DNA of 5,150 bases, taken from the NCBI GenBank assembly GCA_004556545.1, contig SFGO01000126.1, positions 1 through 5,150 of the forward strand, read 5' to 3'. Source of the DNA: Clostridiales bacterium (GTDB taxonomy: Bacteria > Bacillota > Clostridia > Christensenellales > Aristaeellaceae). The notes under the pieces are model-generated. The model was not told the DNA's origin and searched no databases. It worked only from the letters and a program-made list of their open reading frames with translations. Of the stretch, positions 1 through 5,052 are shown piece by piece (the first letter of the stretch is position 1; each line of letters starts with the position of its first letter). Both the position numbers and the translations under genes were made by a program.

Positions 1-573
1 GACCTGCGCCGCTTCCTCGTCCACGATCCAGCGTTTGGGGTTCTCAGGGTCTTTGATGTACCCGTAAGGAGGCTGCCCCATGGGTTCGCCGGCATTGCCT
101 TTGATCTTGTTGCTGATGCGCCGCTTCTTGCTGATGTCGCGCGCATACCATTCGTTGAAAAGATTGCGGATGGGAGCCAGCTCGTTTTCACCTTCGTCGG
201 TGTCGATGTTGTCCGAAACAGCGACCAGCCGAATGTCGTGATTGGGGAAGAACTCCTCGGTCAGTCTGCCGACCTCGATGTAATTACGACCCAGGCGGCT
301 GAGATCTTTTACAAACACTGCCGCTGCTTTTCCCTGCTCCAGCTGCTGAATCATATCGGCAAAGCCGGGGCGATCCATCGTAACACCGGAGATGCCGTCG
401 TCAAAAAAATGAACCAGGTTCGTGTAGCCTTTTTCCTTTGCTACCTTGATGAGCAGTTTTTTCTGATTCCCTATGCTGTAGCTCTCGCCGTCCATGTTAT
501 CGTCACGGGAAAGCCTCTCATACAGAAAGGCGGTCACGTCACGGGATTTTTTGTTGTTATTCGACTGTTTCAT
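1..573 (-). CDS. Large serine recombinase, TnpX/TndX-like (C-terminus beyond window)
   Basis: This is the site-specific recombinase of a clostridial mobile element, which would cut and join element ends through a phosphoserine intermediate. Only the first 191 residues are in the window; the frame is open to base 1. The resolvase domain begins at about residue 13, with the signature YERLSRDD at 18-25 and the predicted nucleophile Ser22. The conserved DDGISG block is at 58-63, and VKDLSRLGRN at 88-97 carries the active-site arginines. LFNEWYARDISKKRR at 138-152 is the long helix that leads to the DNA-binding part. GQPPYGY at 166-172 starts the 'recombinase' domain of the large serine family, whose members usually reach 500-700 residues. 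The ATG at 573 is chosen because AGGAGG lies five bases upstream. A dedicated promoter precedes it, and a TnpW-like gene lies upstream. Family is clear; the exact subfamily is inferred from the TnpW neighbour. Confidence 0.95.
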   Translation of the reverse strand, partial: MKQSNNNKKSRDVTAFLYERLSRDDNMDGESYSIGNQKKLLIKVAKEKGYTNLVHFFDDGISGVTMDRPGFADMIQQLEQGKAAAVFVKDLSRLGRNYIEVGRLTEEFFPNHDIRLVAVSDNIDTDEGENELAPIRNLFNEWYARDISKKRRISNKIKGNAGEPMGQPPYGYIKDPENPKRWIVDEEAAQV

Positions 574-606
574 GCAGTCCTCCTTTCCGGGCAGCCGAAC
601 AGCAAC

Positions 607-626
607 ACTTGTATTCCACAACAAGT
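607..626 (-). promoter_or_regulatory. Operator-like inverted repeat over the recombinase -10/start site
   Basis: ACTTGT (607-612) and ACAAGT (621-626) form a perfect 6-bp inverted repeat around an 8-base centre. It overlaps three bases of the predicted -10 hexamer (624-629) and covers the expected transcription start near 617. A protein bound here would block the recombinase promoter. The repeat is seen directly; the operator role is inferred and no regulator gene is in the window. Confidence 0.45.
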
Positions 627-652
627 ATATCACTGTCTCGCCCTGTTGTCAT
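624..652 (-). promoter_or_regulatory. Sigma-A-type promoter for the recombinase gene
   Basis: Read on the minus strand, ATGACA (652-647) and TATACT (629-624) are separated by exactly 17 bases. Each hexamer matches the TTGACA/TATAAT consensus at five of six positions. The predicted start near 617 gives a leader of about 44 nt before the recombinase ATG, with AGGAGG inside it. The promoter lies in the gap after the TnpW-like gene, so the recombinase can be transcribed on its own. Confidence 0.65.
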
Positions 653-656
653 GTAT

Positions 657-679
657 GCGGCGGAGATATGCCCCGCCGC
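657..679 (-). other. GC-rich hairpin just after the TnpW-like gene
   Basis: GCGGCGG (657-663) and CCGCCGC (673-679) form a perfect 7-bp stem with a 9-base loop, six bases past the stop codon of the TnpW-like gene. No T-tract follows on the minus strand, so it is not a standard rho-independent terminator. It may protect the 3' end of the tnpW transcript or reduce read-through toward the recombinase promoter immediately downstream. Confidence 0.45.
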
Positions 680-685
680 CTGGGA

Positions 686-862
686 CTACGCCCCCGCAGA
701 TTCCGATTTCATCAGGCGCAGAAGAACGCAGCCCAATGTGTTCTGTGGCTCCTCCTTGAATACCGGTTCAACAATAAACGACCTGTTGCCGAAGCGATAG
801 GTCGTTTTCTCATTCAGATCATGTTTTGCTTTTTCGCCGGGTTTTGTCCGCTTTTCCTGCAT
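686..862 (-). CDS. TnpW-like transposon-encoded small protein
   Basis: A 58-residue protein that is too small for many gene callers. The N-terminus is polar and charged (MQEKRTKPGEKAK). The core reads TTYRFGNRSFIVEPVF (20-35), followed by a leucine-rich end with LLRLMKSE (47-54). That pattern, an aromatic/Gly/Asn turn, a beta-like IVEPVF strand, then a short helix ending LLRLM, is what I recognise from the TnpW family named after Tn4451 and common beside recombinases in clostridial integrative elements. Its function is unknown. The ATG at 862 has AAGGAGG (869-875) six bases upstream. It lies 112 bases before the recombinase start on the same strand, and a C-terminal gene remnant ends 40 bases upstream. 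I recognised the family from memory of its pattern, not from an alignment. Confidence 0.75.
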   Translation of the reverse strand: MQEKRTKPGEKAKHDLNEKTTYRFGNRSFIVEPVFKEEPQNTLGCVLLRLMKSESAGA

Positions 863-902
863 GGATTACCTCCTTATGGTTGAATTGAAGCTGTGCAGGC
901 GG

Positions 903-1010
903 TCAGAACTTCATGGGAAGAATATCGTGCTTGCGCCTGCCGTTGTAGATGCGGTAGAAGATGTTGACGTAGCGCTTTACGCCCCGCAGCTCCTTTTCCG
1001 CCTTGCCCGC
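903..1010 (-). pseudogene. C-terminal remnant of an unrecognised element gene
   Basis: Upstream of the TnpW-like gene the minus strand encodes a strongly basic and aromatic tail, with YVNIFYRIYNGRRKHD followed by ILPMKF and a TGA stop at 905-903. I do not recognise the family. The reading frame stays open to 1061, but from about 1014 rightward the DNA is clearly the coding sequence of a plus-strand amidohydrolase, so anything further upstream in this frame is antisense chance. The element gene has therefore lost its N-terminus at a junction somewhere between about 965 and 1014. The 40-base gap to the TnpW-like gene carries that gene's ribosome-binding site, suggesting an original operon. The boundary is uncertain by some 50 bases, and a short chance ORF cannot be fully excluded. 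Confidence 0.5.
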
Positions 1011-1014
1011 CGCG
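965..1014. other. Left junction between mobile element and chromosomal block
   Basis: To the left, minus-strand coding potential belongs to the element (basic tail, TnpW-like gene, recombinase). To the right, plus-strand coding potential belongs to an amidohydrolase that starts in mid-protein. The change lies between these positions. TGACGTA is at 965-971, and the same 7-mer lies at 5045-5051 at the other border. The exact crossover cannot be placed from one sequence. Confidence 0.6.
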
Positions 1015-1624
1015 CACAACGAACACGCGTTCGTCACAAATATGTTCTCCTTCGGCTGCATCCACCCGGATTACGAAGACTGGAAGCAGGAGCTCGACCG
1101 CCTCGCCGCGGCCAACATGCGCGGCGTCAAGATCCACCCGGCCTATCAGAAGATCGATTTGGACGACCCCAAATACCTGCGCATTCTCGAGCGCGCCGGT
1201 GCGCTCGGTCTCATCGTGGTCATGCACGCGGGCTATGACATCGGCTTCCCCGGCTGTGCCTGCTGCACGCCGGAAAAGGCGCGCAGTGCGCTGCGGCAGG
1301 TCGGTCCGGTGAAGCTCGTGCTGGCGCTGCTGGGAGCAGGTGCAGGAACTGCTGGCAGATACGTCTGCCCTGCTCGATACGTCCTTCTCCCTCGGCTCGC
1401 TCACCCCGCGGGACGAAGCGCTGCCGCTGGACCGGCAGATGCTTTCCGACGAGACCTTTGTTTCCCTTGTCCGGGCCTTCGGCGCGGAGCGGATCCTGTT
1501 CGGCAGCGACTGCCACTGGGGAAGCCCGCAGAACGATCTGCAGCACATCCGCCGTCTGCCCCTCTCCGGCGAAGAAAAAGCCGCCATCCTCGGCGGCAAC
1601 GCCAAACGCCTCCTCGGCATCTGA
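1014..1624 (+). pseudogene. Amidohydrolase (COG2159-like) pseudogene, 5'-truncated and frameshifted
   Basis: Remnant of a TIM-barrel metal-dependent hydrolase of the amidohydrolase-2 (PF04909) type; substrate unknown. Recognisable blocks in order are FSFGCIHPDYEDW, RGVKIHPAYQ, LIVVMHAGYDIGFPG (metal-ligand type histidines), then after a break LADTSALLDTSFSLG, VRAFGAERILFGSDCHWG (the conserved Asp near the C-terminus) and ILGGNAKRLLGI before the TGA at 1622-1624. Two lesions are visible. First, the N-terminal third, including the expected first His-x-His metal motif, is missing at the element junction. Second, near 1324-1331 the frame shifts by one: KLVLA is followed directly by WEQVQELL in another frame. 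Relatives carry an AHxGGW-like segment there, so roughly 20 bases seem lost, with a conserved histidine. The gene cannot make a normal enzyme. Relatives are about 260-290 residues. Confidence 0.85.
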
Positions 1625-1677
1625 CTTGACGATCCTCAATTGTTCGCTTGAGAGCAGATCTTTTCCATATACAGCAG

Positions 1678-1712
1678 GAGCCGCCCATGATGGGCGGCTC
1701 TTGTTTTGTTTT
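1678..1712 (+). terminator. Rho-independent terminator after the amidohydrolase remnant
   Basis: GAGCCGCCCA (1678-1687) and TGGGCGGCTC (1691-1700) form a perfect 10-bp GC-rich stem with a three-base loop. TTGTTTTGTTTT follows on the plus strand. This is a textbook terminator for plus-strand transcription. On the minus strand no T-tract follows the stem, so for the convergent operon, which stops at 1711, it would act at most as a 3'-end hairpin. The T-tract reaches the first base of the DHHW gene's stop codon. Confidence 0.88.
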
Positions 1713-2808
1713 AGCGGATGGTCTCGCTGCTGTTGAGGACGGGGGCGCTGTAGAGGAAGAGGACGTCCTGGGTATCGAAGGTCAGCCAGGTGCCGAGGCG
1801 CTCGGGCTGGAGGTATCGGATATCCACGAGCGTGATCTTCGCATAGGCCCCGGCGAGCAGCGGTGTGAGGCTGCTGGCAAACGAGTCGCGGAAGACGACG
1901 AGTTCCCGGTCCGTCTTTGCTGCCGGGTTCGTGATGGTCAGAAGCGCTTTGGAGCCGGAAAGGAAGACCGCGTACGCGTCCTCCCCTGCCAGCTGCTGCA
2001 GATCGTAGACGGGCAGCTCGCTGCCGGTCTCATAGTCATAGACCGTGCAGCCGCGCAGCGTGTCGTTCGTCAGATACCGCAGCGGCTCCGGCTTCAGCGG
2101 CAGCGCCGACTGGCCGCAGTAGACGCCGTAGAAGGGCTGATCGGCCGTTATGGTCTCATAGTCCTCCGTCAGCGTCACGCCGAGGGCCTCGGCCAGCGTC
2201 CGGGCGACCGGCAGCAGCGCCTCCTGCCGCCAGTGCAGGTCGGTATGGTAATAGCTGTCCTGCGACAGCGCGGGCGTCAGGTCGATCATGGACGCATACG
2301 GCATGCTCTGTGCCAGCAGCGCGGATAGGTCTGCCGGATCATAGGCCGGATAGCCGTTCTGCCGGGCCAGGAAGGCGTTTTTATCCGGGATGACGGCCGC
2401 AAAGGCCTTCGCATCGGTCCCGGCCAGATAGCGGTCATAAACGAGCTGGAACCGGTCCGCCGCGTGCTGCACGGAGGCTTCGTCGATGGACGGATCGAGC
2501 TTCGCCGCATAACCGTCGGCCAGGTAGATGCCGTTATTGTCCTTTTCCTGCAGCACGTCCAGGAGCGTCACGGCTTTGAGCCGCCGGAAGCTGTCCCGCA
2601 GCGGGAACTGGTCGAGCGTGTAGGTCTCAAATTTTGTCATGAACTCACCGCGCAGGACCGACGAGAGCGTCAGCTCCGGCTTCTGCGCGAGCTTCCGCCG
2701 TTCGCTGACGGAGACGGTGTCATCCGGCTTGCAAAGCCCCCAGAGCAGAAAGCCGAGCAGGAAGGCCGCCGTCAGGCAGACGACGGCGAGGTTTTTTCGT
2801 TTTTCCAT
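1711..2808 (-). CDS. DHHW-family (AlgX/AlgJ-like) extracytoplasmic protein
   Basis: A 365-residue protein anchored by one N-terminal membrane helix (about 6-25), with the rest predicted outside the cell. The family is SGNH-hydrolase-like and works with an MBOAT partner to place acyl groups, usually acetyl, on an exported polymer. Visible blocks are SERRKLAQKP (35-44), a beginning common in clostridial members; DQFPLRD (66-72); the signature YHTDLHWR (187-194), a DLHW version of DHHW supplying Asp190 and His192; and FRDSFASSL (306-314), where Ser309 is the likely nucleophile, followed by VDIRYL. The start at 2808 is preferred over one 23 codons further upstream because AGGAGG lies seven bases before it. 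That site overlaps the stop codon of the AlgI-family gene 11 bases upstream, implying translational coupling. Third and last gene of the operon. The substrate cannot be told from the sequence. Confidence 0.92.
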   Translation of the reverse strand: MEKRKNLAVVCLTAAFLLGFLLWGLCKPDDTVSVSERRKLAQKPELTLSSVLRGEFMTKFETYTLDQFPLRDSFRRLKAVTLLDVLQEKDNNGIYLADGYAAKLDPSIDEASVQHAADRFQLVYDRYLAGTDAKAFAAVIPDKNAFLARQNGYPAYDPADLSALLAQSMPYASMIDLTPALSQDSYYHTDLHWRQEALLPVARTLAEALGVTLTEDYETITADQPFYGVYCGQSALPLKPEPLRYLTNDTLRGCTVYDYETGSELPVYDLQQLAGEDAYAVFLSGSKALLTITNPAAKTDRELVVFRDSFASSLTPLLAGAYAKITLVDIRYLQPERLGTWLTFDTQDVLFLYSAPVLNSSETIR

Positions 2809-2819
2809 TGCGGGCCCTC

Positions 2820-4220
2820 CTAAAACCGGAAATACAGGAACGGATTGAACGAGCCGTCGACCAGAAACGCCGTACACACGGCCAGCAGCAGGCAGAGACC
2901 CACCGGCTCCAGCACGGCGAGCACTGCCCGTCCGGCCGTTTTCTGCTGCGCGGCCGTGATCAGCCGCCGCAGCAGCGGCGTCGCGCCGACCGCGGCGCTC
3001 AGGAGCAGCACCGCACCGCTTCTGAGCGCGTACAGGCTCTCCTGCCCGACGAGCGGCAATCCTCCGCCGCCGAACATCGCGCAGACAGACGTGGCCGCAT
3101 CGCGGATGCTGTCCGCATCAAAGAGCACGAAGCCGAGCGTGACGAACAGCAGCACATAGATATGGTTGAGCACGCGGAGCTTTTTCAGCCCGCGCAGCAA
3201 AAACAGCTTTTCTACCGTCAGCAGCGCCGCATACAGAAGTCCCCACAGAACGAATGTCCAGTCCGCCCCGTGCCACAGGCCTGTCGCCAGCCAGACGAGA
3301 AGAATGTTCAGCAGCTGCCGTCCTTTCCCCTTCCGGTTGCCGCCCAGCGGGATATAGAGATAATCCCGGAACCAGCTGCCAAGGGAAATATGCCATCGCC
3401 GCCAGAATTCCGTGATGCTGCCGGCGCAGTAGGGATAGCGGAAGTTTTCCGGAAAGTGAAAGCCGAGGATGAGGCCGAGACCGATTGCCATATCGCTGTA
3501 GCCGGAAAAATCGTAATAGATCTGCAGCGTGAACGCGGCCGCGCCCAGCCAGGCATACAGCACCGTCTGCTCCTGCGAGGCGCGGAAGCCGGACACCAGC
3601 TCGCCAAGCAGATTGGCAAACAAGATCTTCTTTGCCAGCCCCAGCACGAAGCGCCGCGTCCCGGCCGCCGCGTCCGAAAGCATGTGGGTACGGCTGCGCA
3701 GCTCCGGCGCGATATCGGAATAGCGGACGATCGGTCCGGCGATGAGCTGCGGGAACATGGCGATATACGCTGCCAGATCGATCAGGTTCCGCTGTGCCGG
3801 GACCGTCCCGCGGTACACGTCGACGGTATAGCTCAGGATCTGGAAGGTATAGAAGCTGATGCCGACCGGCAGCGCGAGCGAAAGCAGCGGGACAGACAGG
3901 CCCGTCAGCGCGTTGAGATTCCGGATCATAAAATCGGCGTACTTGAAATACACCAGCGTCCCCAGACTCAGCAGCACCGACAGCGCCAGATAAAGCCCGG
4001 CCCGCCGCTTTCCGCGGCTTTTTTCGATCAGCAGGCCGAAGACATAGCCCTGCGCGATCGCCGCCAGCATCACGAGCAGATACCGCGGCTCGCCCCAGCC
4101 GTAAAACAACAGGCTGGCGAGCAGCAGCACACCGTTTTTCAGCGTTCCCGGCACCAGAAAATAGACGAGCAGAACGCACGGCAGAAAATAAAACAGAAAC
4201 GGAACGCTTGAAAACAGCAT
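2820..4220 (-). CDS. AlgI-family membrane-bound O-acyltransferase (MBOAT)
   Basis: A 466-residue polytopic membrane protein of normal length for the family. It is expected to carry an acyl group across the membrane for O-acylation of a surface glycan or cell-wall polymer. Family blocks in order are FKYADF (92-97), LPVGISFYTFQILSYTVDVY (117-136), MFPQLIAGPIVRY (155-167), YYDFSGYSDMAIG (235-247), the strong AlgI core EFWRRWHISLGSWFRDYL (271-288) followed by YIPLGGNR, and TGLWHGADW (313-321) with the predicted catalytic His317. The C-terminus NPFLYFRF is also typical. Hydrophobic segments fill most of the remainder. The ATG at 4220 has only a modest AGGGG site; the lipoprotein gene ends 23 bases upstream and coupling may help. 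The DHHW partner follows 11 bases downstream, sharing bases between stop codon and ribosome-binding site. An algI symbol is avoided since the polymer need not be alginate. Confidence 0.95.
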   Translation of the reverse strand: MLFSSVPFLFYFLPCVLLVYFLVPGTLKNGVLLLASLLFYGWGEPRYLLVMLAAIAQGYVFGLLIEKSRGKRRAGLYLALSVLLSLGTLVYFKYADFMIRNLNALTGLSVPLLSLALPVGISFYTFQILSYTVDVYRGTVPAQRNLIDLAAYIAMFPQLIAGPIVRYSDIAPELRSRTHMLSDAAAGTRRFVLGLAKKILFANLLGELVSGFRASQEQTVLYAWLGAAAFTLQIYYDFSGYSDMAIGLGLILGFHFPENFRYPYCAGSITEFWRRWHISLGSWFRDYLYIPLGGNRKGKGRQLLNILLVWLATGLWHGADWTFVLWGLLYAALLTVEKLFLLRGLKKLRVLNHIYVLLFVTLGFVLFDADSIRDAATSVCAMFGGGGLPLVGQESLYALRSGAVLLLSAAVGATPLLRRLITAAQQKTAGRAVLAVLEPVGLCLLLAVCTAFLVDGSFNPFLYFRF

Positions 4221-4243
4221 GGCAGCCCCTTACTTCAAAGTTG

Positions 4244-4813
4244 TTATGCGATCGGGTCGTCAGAGACGATCTGCGTGCCGGGATAGGCAGTCTGCAGCTT
4301 GTCGCGGAAGGTATCGACCAGATCCTCTGCGCCGAAGACGGAGATCAGATAGCCGTCCAGGCTGGCGACGACCAGCTTGTCCGGGAAGCCGCACATCCAT
4401 TGCGTGTTCATCACATAGGTCTTGACCTCTCCGGCTGCCGTGTCCAGCTGGCCGGCATCCTTCAGATGCAGAACGCCGCAGGTGAACGTGTTGCCGTTCA
4501 TCATGTGGAACAGCGAGGCTGCGTCATCCGCTTCCTCAATCACGGAGGCCGGGAGCGTCAGCAGATATTCGATCTCCGACGGCTTCTCGAGTGAGACCTT
4601 GCCGGGCTTGCCGTCAGTCATGTTTTCTTCGGAATAATCGCCGCCCGCAGCCGGGAATTTTTCGTCTTCGGAATAGCTTGCCCAGACAGTATCCAGAATC
4701 GTCAGCGCGTCCGGGATATCGGACGCCGTCTCCTGTCCGCCGTTTTTCGCGGCGCAGGCCGTCAGAGAAACTGCCGTCAGCACGGCAAGCAGCATTGCGA
4801 TCCATTTTTTCAT
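4244..4813 (-). CDS. Small lipoprotein, DUF4358-like
   Basis: A 189-residue protein with a clear lipoprotein signal: MKKW, a hydrophobic stretch, then LTAC with the lipidated cysteine at residue 20. It should sit on the outer face of the membrane. The mature part starts with a flexible acidic linker (about 21-75) and continues as a compact alpha/beta domain with CGVLHLKDAGQLDTAAGEVK and, near the end, DGYLISVFGAEDLVDTFRDKL. This resembles DUF4358 lipoproteins that often accompany AlgI/DHHW genes in Clostridia; function unknown. I chose the ATG at 4813, with AGGAGG nine bases upstream (4823-4828), over an in-frame TTG at 4819 that would leave only three bases of spacing. First gene of the operon, with a promoter and structured leader upstream. 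The lipoprotein call is firm; the DUF assignment comes from memory of its pattern and is less certain. Confidence 0.85.
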   Translation of the reverse strand: MKKWIAMLLAVLTAVSLTACAAKNGGQETASDIPDALTILDTVWASYSEDEKFPAAGGDYSEENMTDGKPGKVSLEKPSEIEYLLTLPASVIEEADDAASLFHMMNGNTFTCGVLHLKDAGQLDTAAGEVKTYVMNTQWMCGFPDKLVVASLDGYLISVFGAEDLVDTFRDKLQTAYPGTQIVSDDPIA

Positions 4814-4840
4814 ATGCAAGATCCTCCTGGAAAATGTTCT

Positions 4841-4856
4841 GCGCGGTCATCCGCGC
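4841..4856 (-). other. Leader hairpin just upstream of the lipoprotein ribosome-binding site
   Basis: GCGCGG (4841-4846) and CCGCGC (4851-4856) form an all-GC 6-bp stem with a four-base loop. In the operon leader it ends 12 bases before the AGGAGG at 4828-4823. It has no T-tract and is not a terminator. It may stabilise the mRNA or affect ribosome access. Confidence 0.55.
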
Positions 4857-4860
4857 TGTC

Positions 4861-4916
4861 TTTACAGACGCAGCGCCGCCGCGGCGGTTGCAGCCGATTT
4901 GTAAACAGTCTGTAAA
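4861..4916 (-). other. Long-range inverted repeat enclosing a GC palindrome in the leader
   Basis: TTTACAGAC (4861-4869) and GTCTGTAAA (4908-4916) are perfect 9-base complements 38 bases apart. Between them lies the 12-bp palindrome CCGCCGCGGCGG (4876-4887). In the operon RNA these could form a stem with an inner hairpin. The downstream arm can also fold locally as GUCU-GUAA-AGAC (4869-4858), a stem with a GNRA-type loop, so two folds compete. Confidence 0.5.
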
Positions 4917-4917
4917 C
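4900..4917. repeat. Two direct repeats of TGTAAAC with 11-bp period
   Basis: TGTAAAC occurs at 4900-4906 and 4911-4917. Read on the minus strand this is TTTACA-N5-TTTACA. Direct hexamers spaced about one helical turn apart are a usual binding pattern of OmpR/PhoB-class response regulators. The repeats lie just downstream of the predicted operon start (near 4934). The regulator is not in the window and the role is inferred. Confidence 0.4.
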
Positions 4918-4940
4918 GAGCGGCGCACACGCGTTGTGAC

Positions 4941-4969
4941 AGCATAGCACAGTTTTCCCCGTTTGGCAA
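4941..4969 (-). promoter_or_regulatory. Promoter of the lipoprotein-AlgI-DHHW operon
   Basis: On the minus strand, TTGCCA (4969-4964) and TATGCT (4946-4941) are 17 bases apart, with a TG-n extended -10. Start is predicted near 4934, giving a leader of about 121 nt to the ATG at 4813. Its -35 lies only 12 bases from the -35 of the plus-strand promoter, so the two are back to back. Confidence 0.65.
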
Positions 4970-4981
4970 GCGCTCTTTTTC

Positions 4982-5010
4982 TTGACACGCGGCCGCTGCC
5001 CGGGTATGAT
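4982..5010 (+). promoter_or_regulatory. Near-consensus plus-strand promoter of an interrupted gene
   Basis: TTGACA (4982-4987), a 17-base spacer and TATGAT (5005-5010) give a perfect -35 and a -10 with five of six matches. The start is expected near 5017. It is followed by an ideal ribosome-binding site and an ATG at 5040, yet the gene it served is cut off within a few codons. Confidence 0.8.
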
Positions 5011-5026
5011 GGGTGCATCAAAGTGC

Positions 5027-5033
5027 AAGGAGG
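5027..5033 (+). promoter_or_regulatory. Ribosome-binding site of the interrupted plus-strand gene
   Basis: AAGGAGG lies six bases before the ATG at 5040 and fixes that start codon. Confidence 0.75.
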
Positions 5034-5039
5034 CTTTCC

Positions 5040-5051
5040 ATGCGTGACGTA
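5040..5051 (+). pseudogene. First codons of an unidentified gene cut by the right junction
   Basis: Promoter, AAGGAGG and ATG at 5040 mark a real gene start, reading MRDV. By 5052 the sequence is coding DNA of a MazF-type toxin on the opposite strand, so the native reading frame ends here. The frame stays open to the window edge without a stop, but residues after about the fourth are antisense mazF and should not be read as protein. The original product cannot be guessed from four codons. It was divergently arranged with the lipoprotein operon and may have shared its control region. If the promoter still fires, it produces antisense RNA across the toxin remnant. Confidence 0.6.
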
Positions 5052-5052
5052 C
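5045..5052. other. Right junction between chromosomal block and mobile-element DNA
   Basis: Left of this point is the promoter and start of a plus-strand gene; right of it is minus-strand mazF coding sequence. TGACGTA at 5045-5051 repeats the 7-mer at 965-971, in the same orientation. MazF similarity stops at the Leu codon ending at 5052. Confidence 0.6.

Noticed and set aside
238..883. Plus-strand ORFs of 173 and 129 codons opposite the recombinase and TnpW-like gene
   Set aside because: They are shadows of minus-strand genes that have good ribosome-binding sites and conserved motifs.
903..1061. Intact 52-codon minus-strand gene from an ATG at 1061
   Set aside because: The first part is antisense to well-conserved amidohydrolase codons and no ribosome-binding site was seen. 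Only the C-terminal part is likely native.
874..1620. A 248-codon minus-strand ORF across the amidohydrolase remnant
   Set aside because: It is antisense to clear amidohydrolase coding blocks, shows no family resemblance, and crosses the element junction.
1631..1660. Weak inverted repeat CTCAA...TTGAG before the terminator
   Set aside because: A five-base stem with an eight-base loop is expected by chance and has no associated signal.
2809..2877. Longer N-terminus for the DHHW protein from 2877
   Set aside because: It would overlap the end of the AlgI-family gene and add 23 residues before a normal membrane anchor. The ATG at 2808 has AGGAGG at good spacing.
2808..4211. A 467-codon plus-strand ORF, rich in Arg, Gln and His
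   Set aside because: It lies fully antisense to the AlgI-family gene, which has all family motifs. Its composition is what GC-rich antisense reading gives, and it has no recognisable domain.
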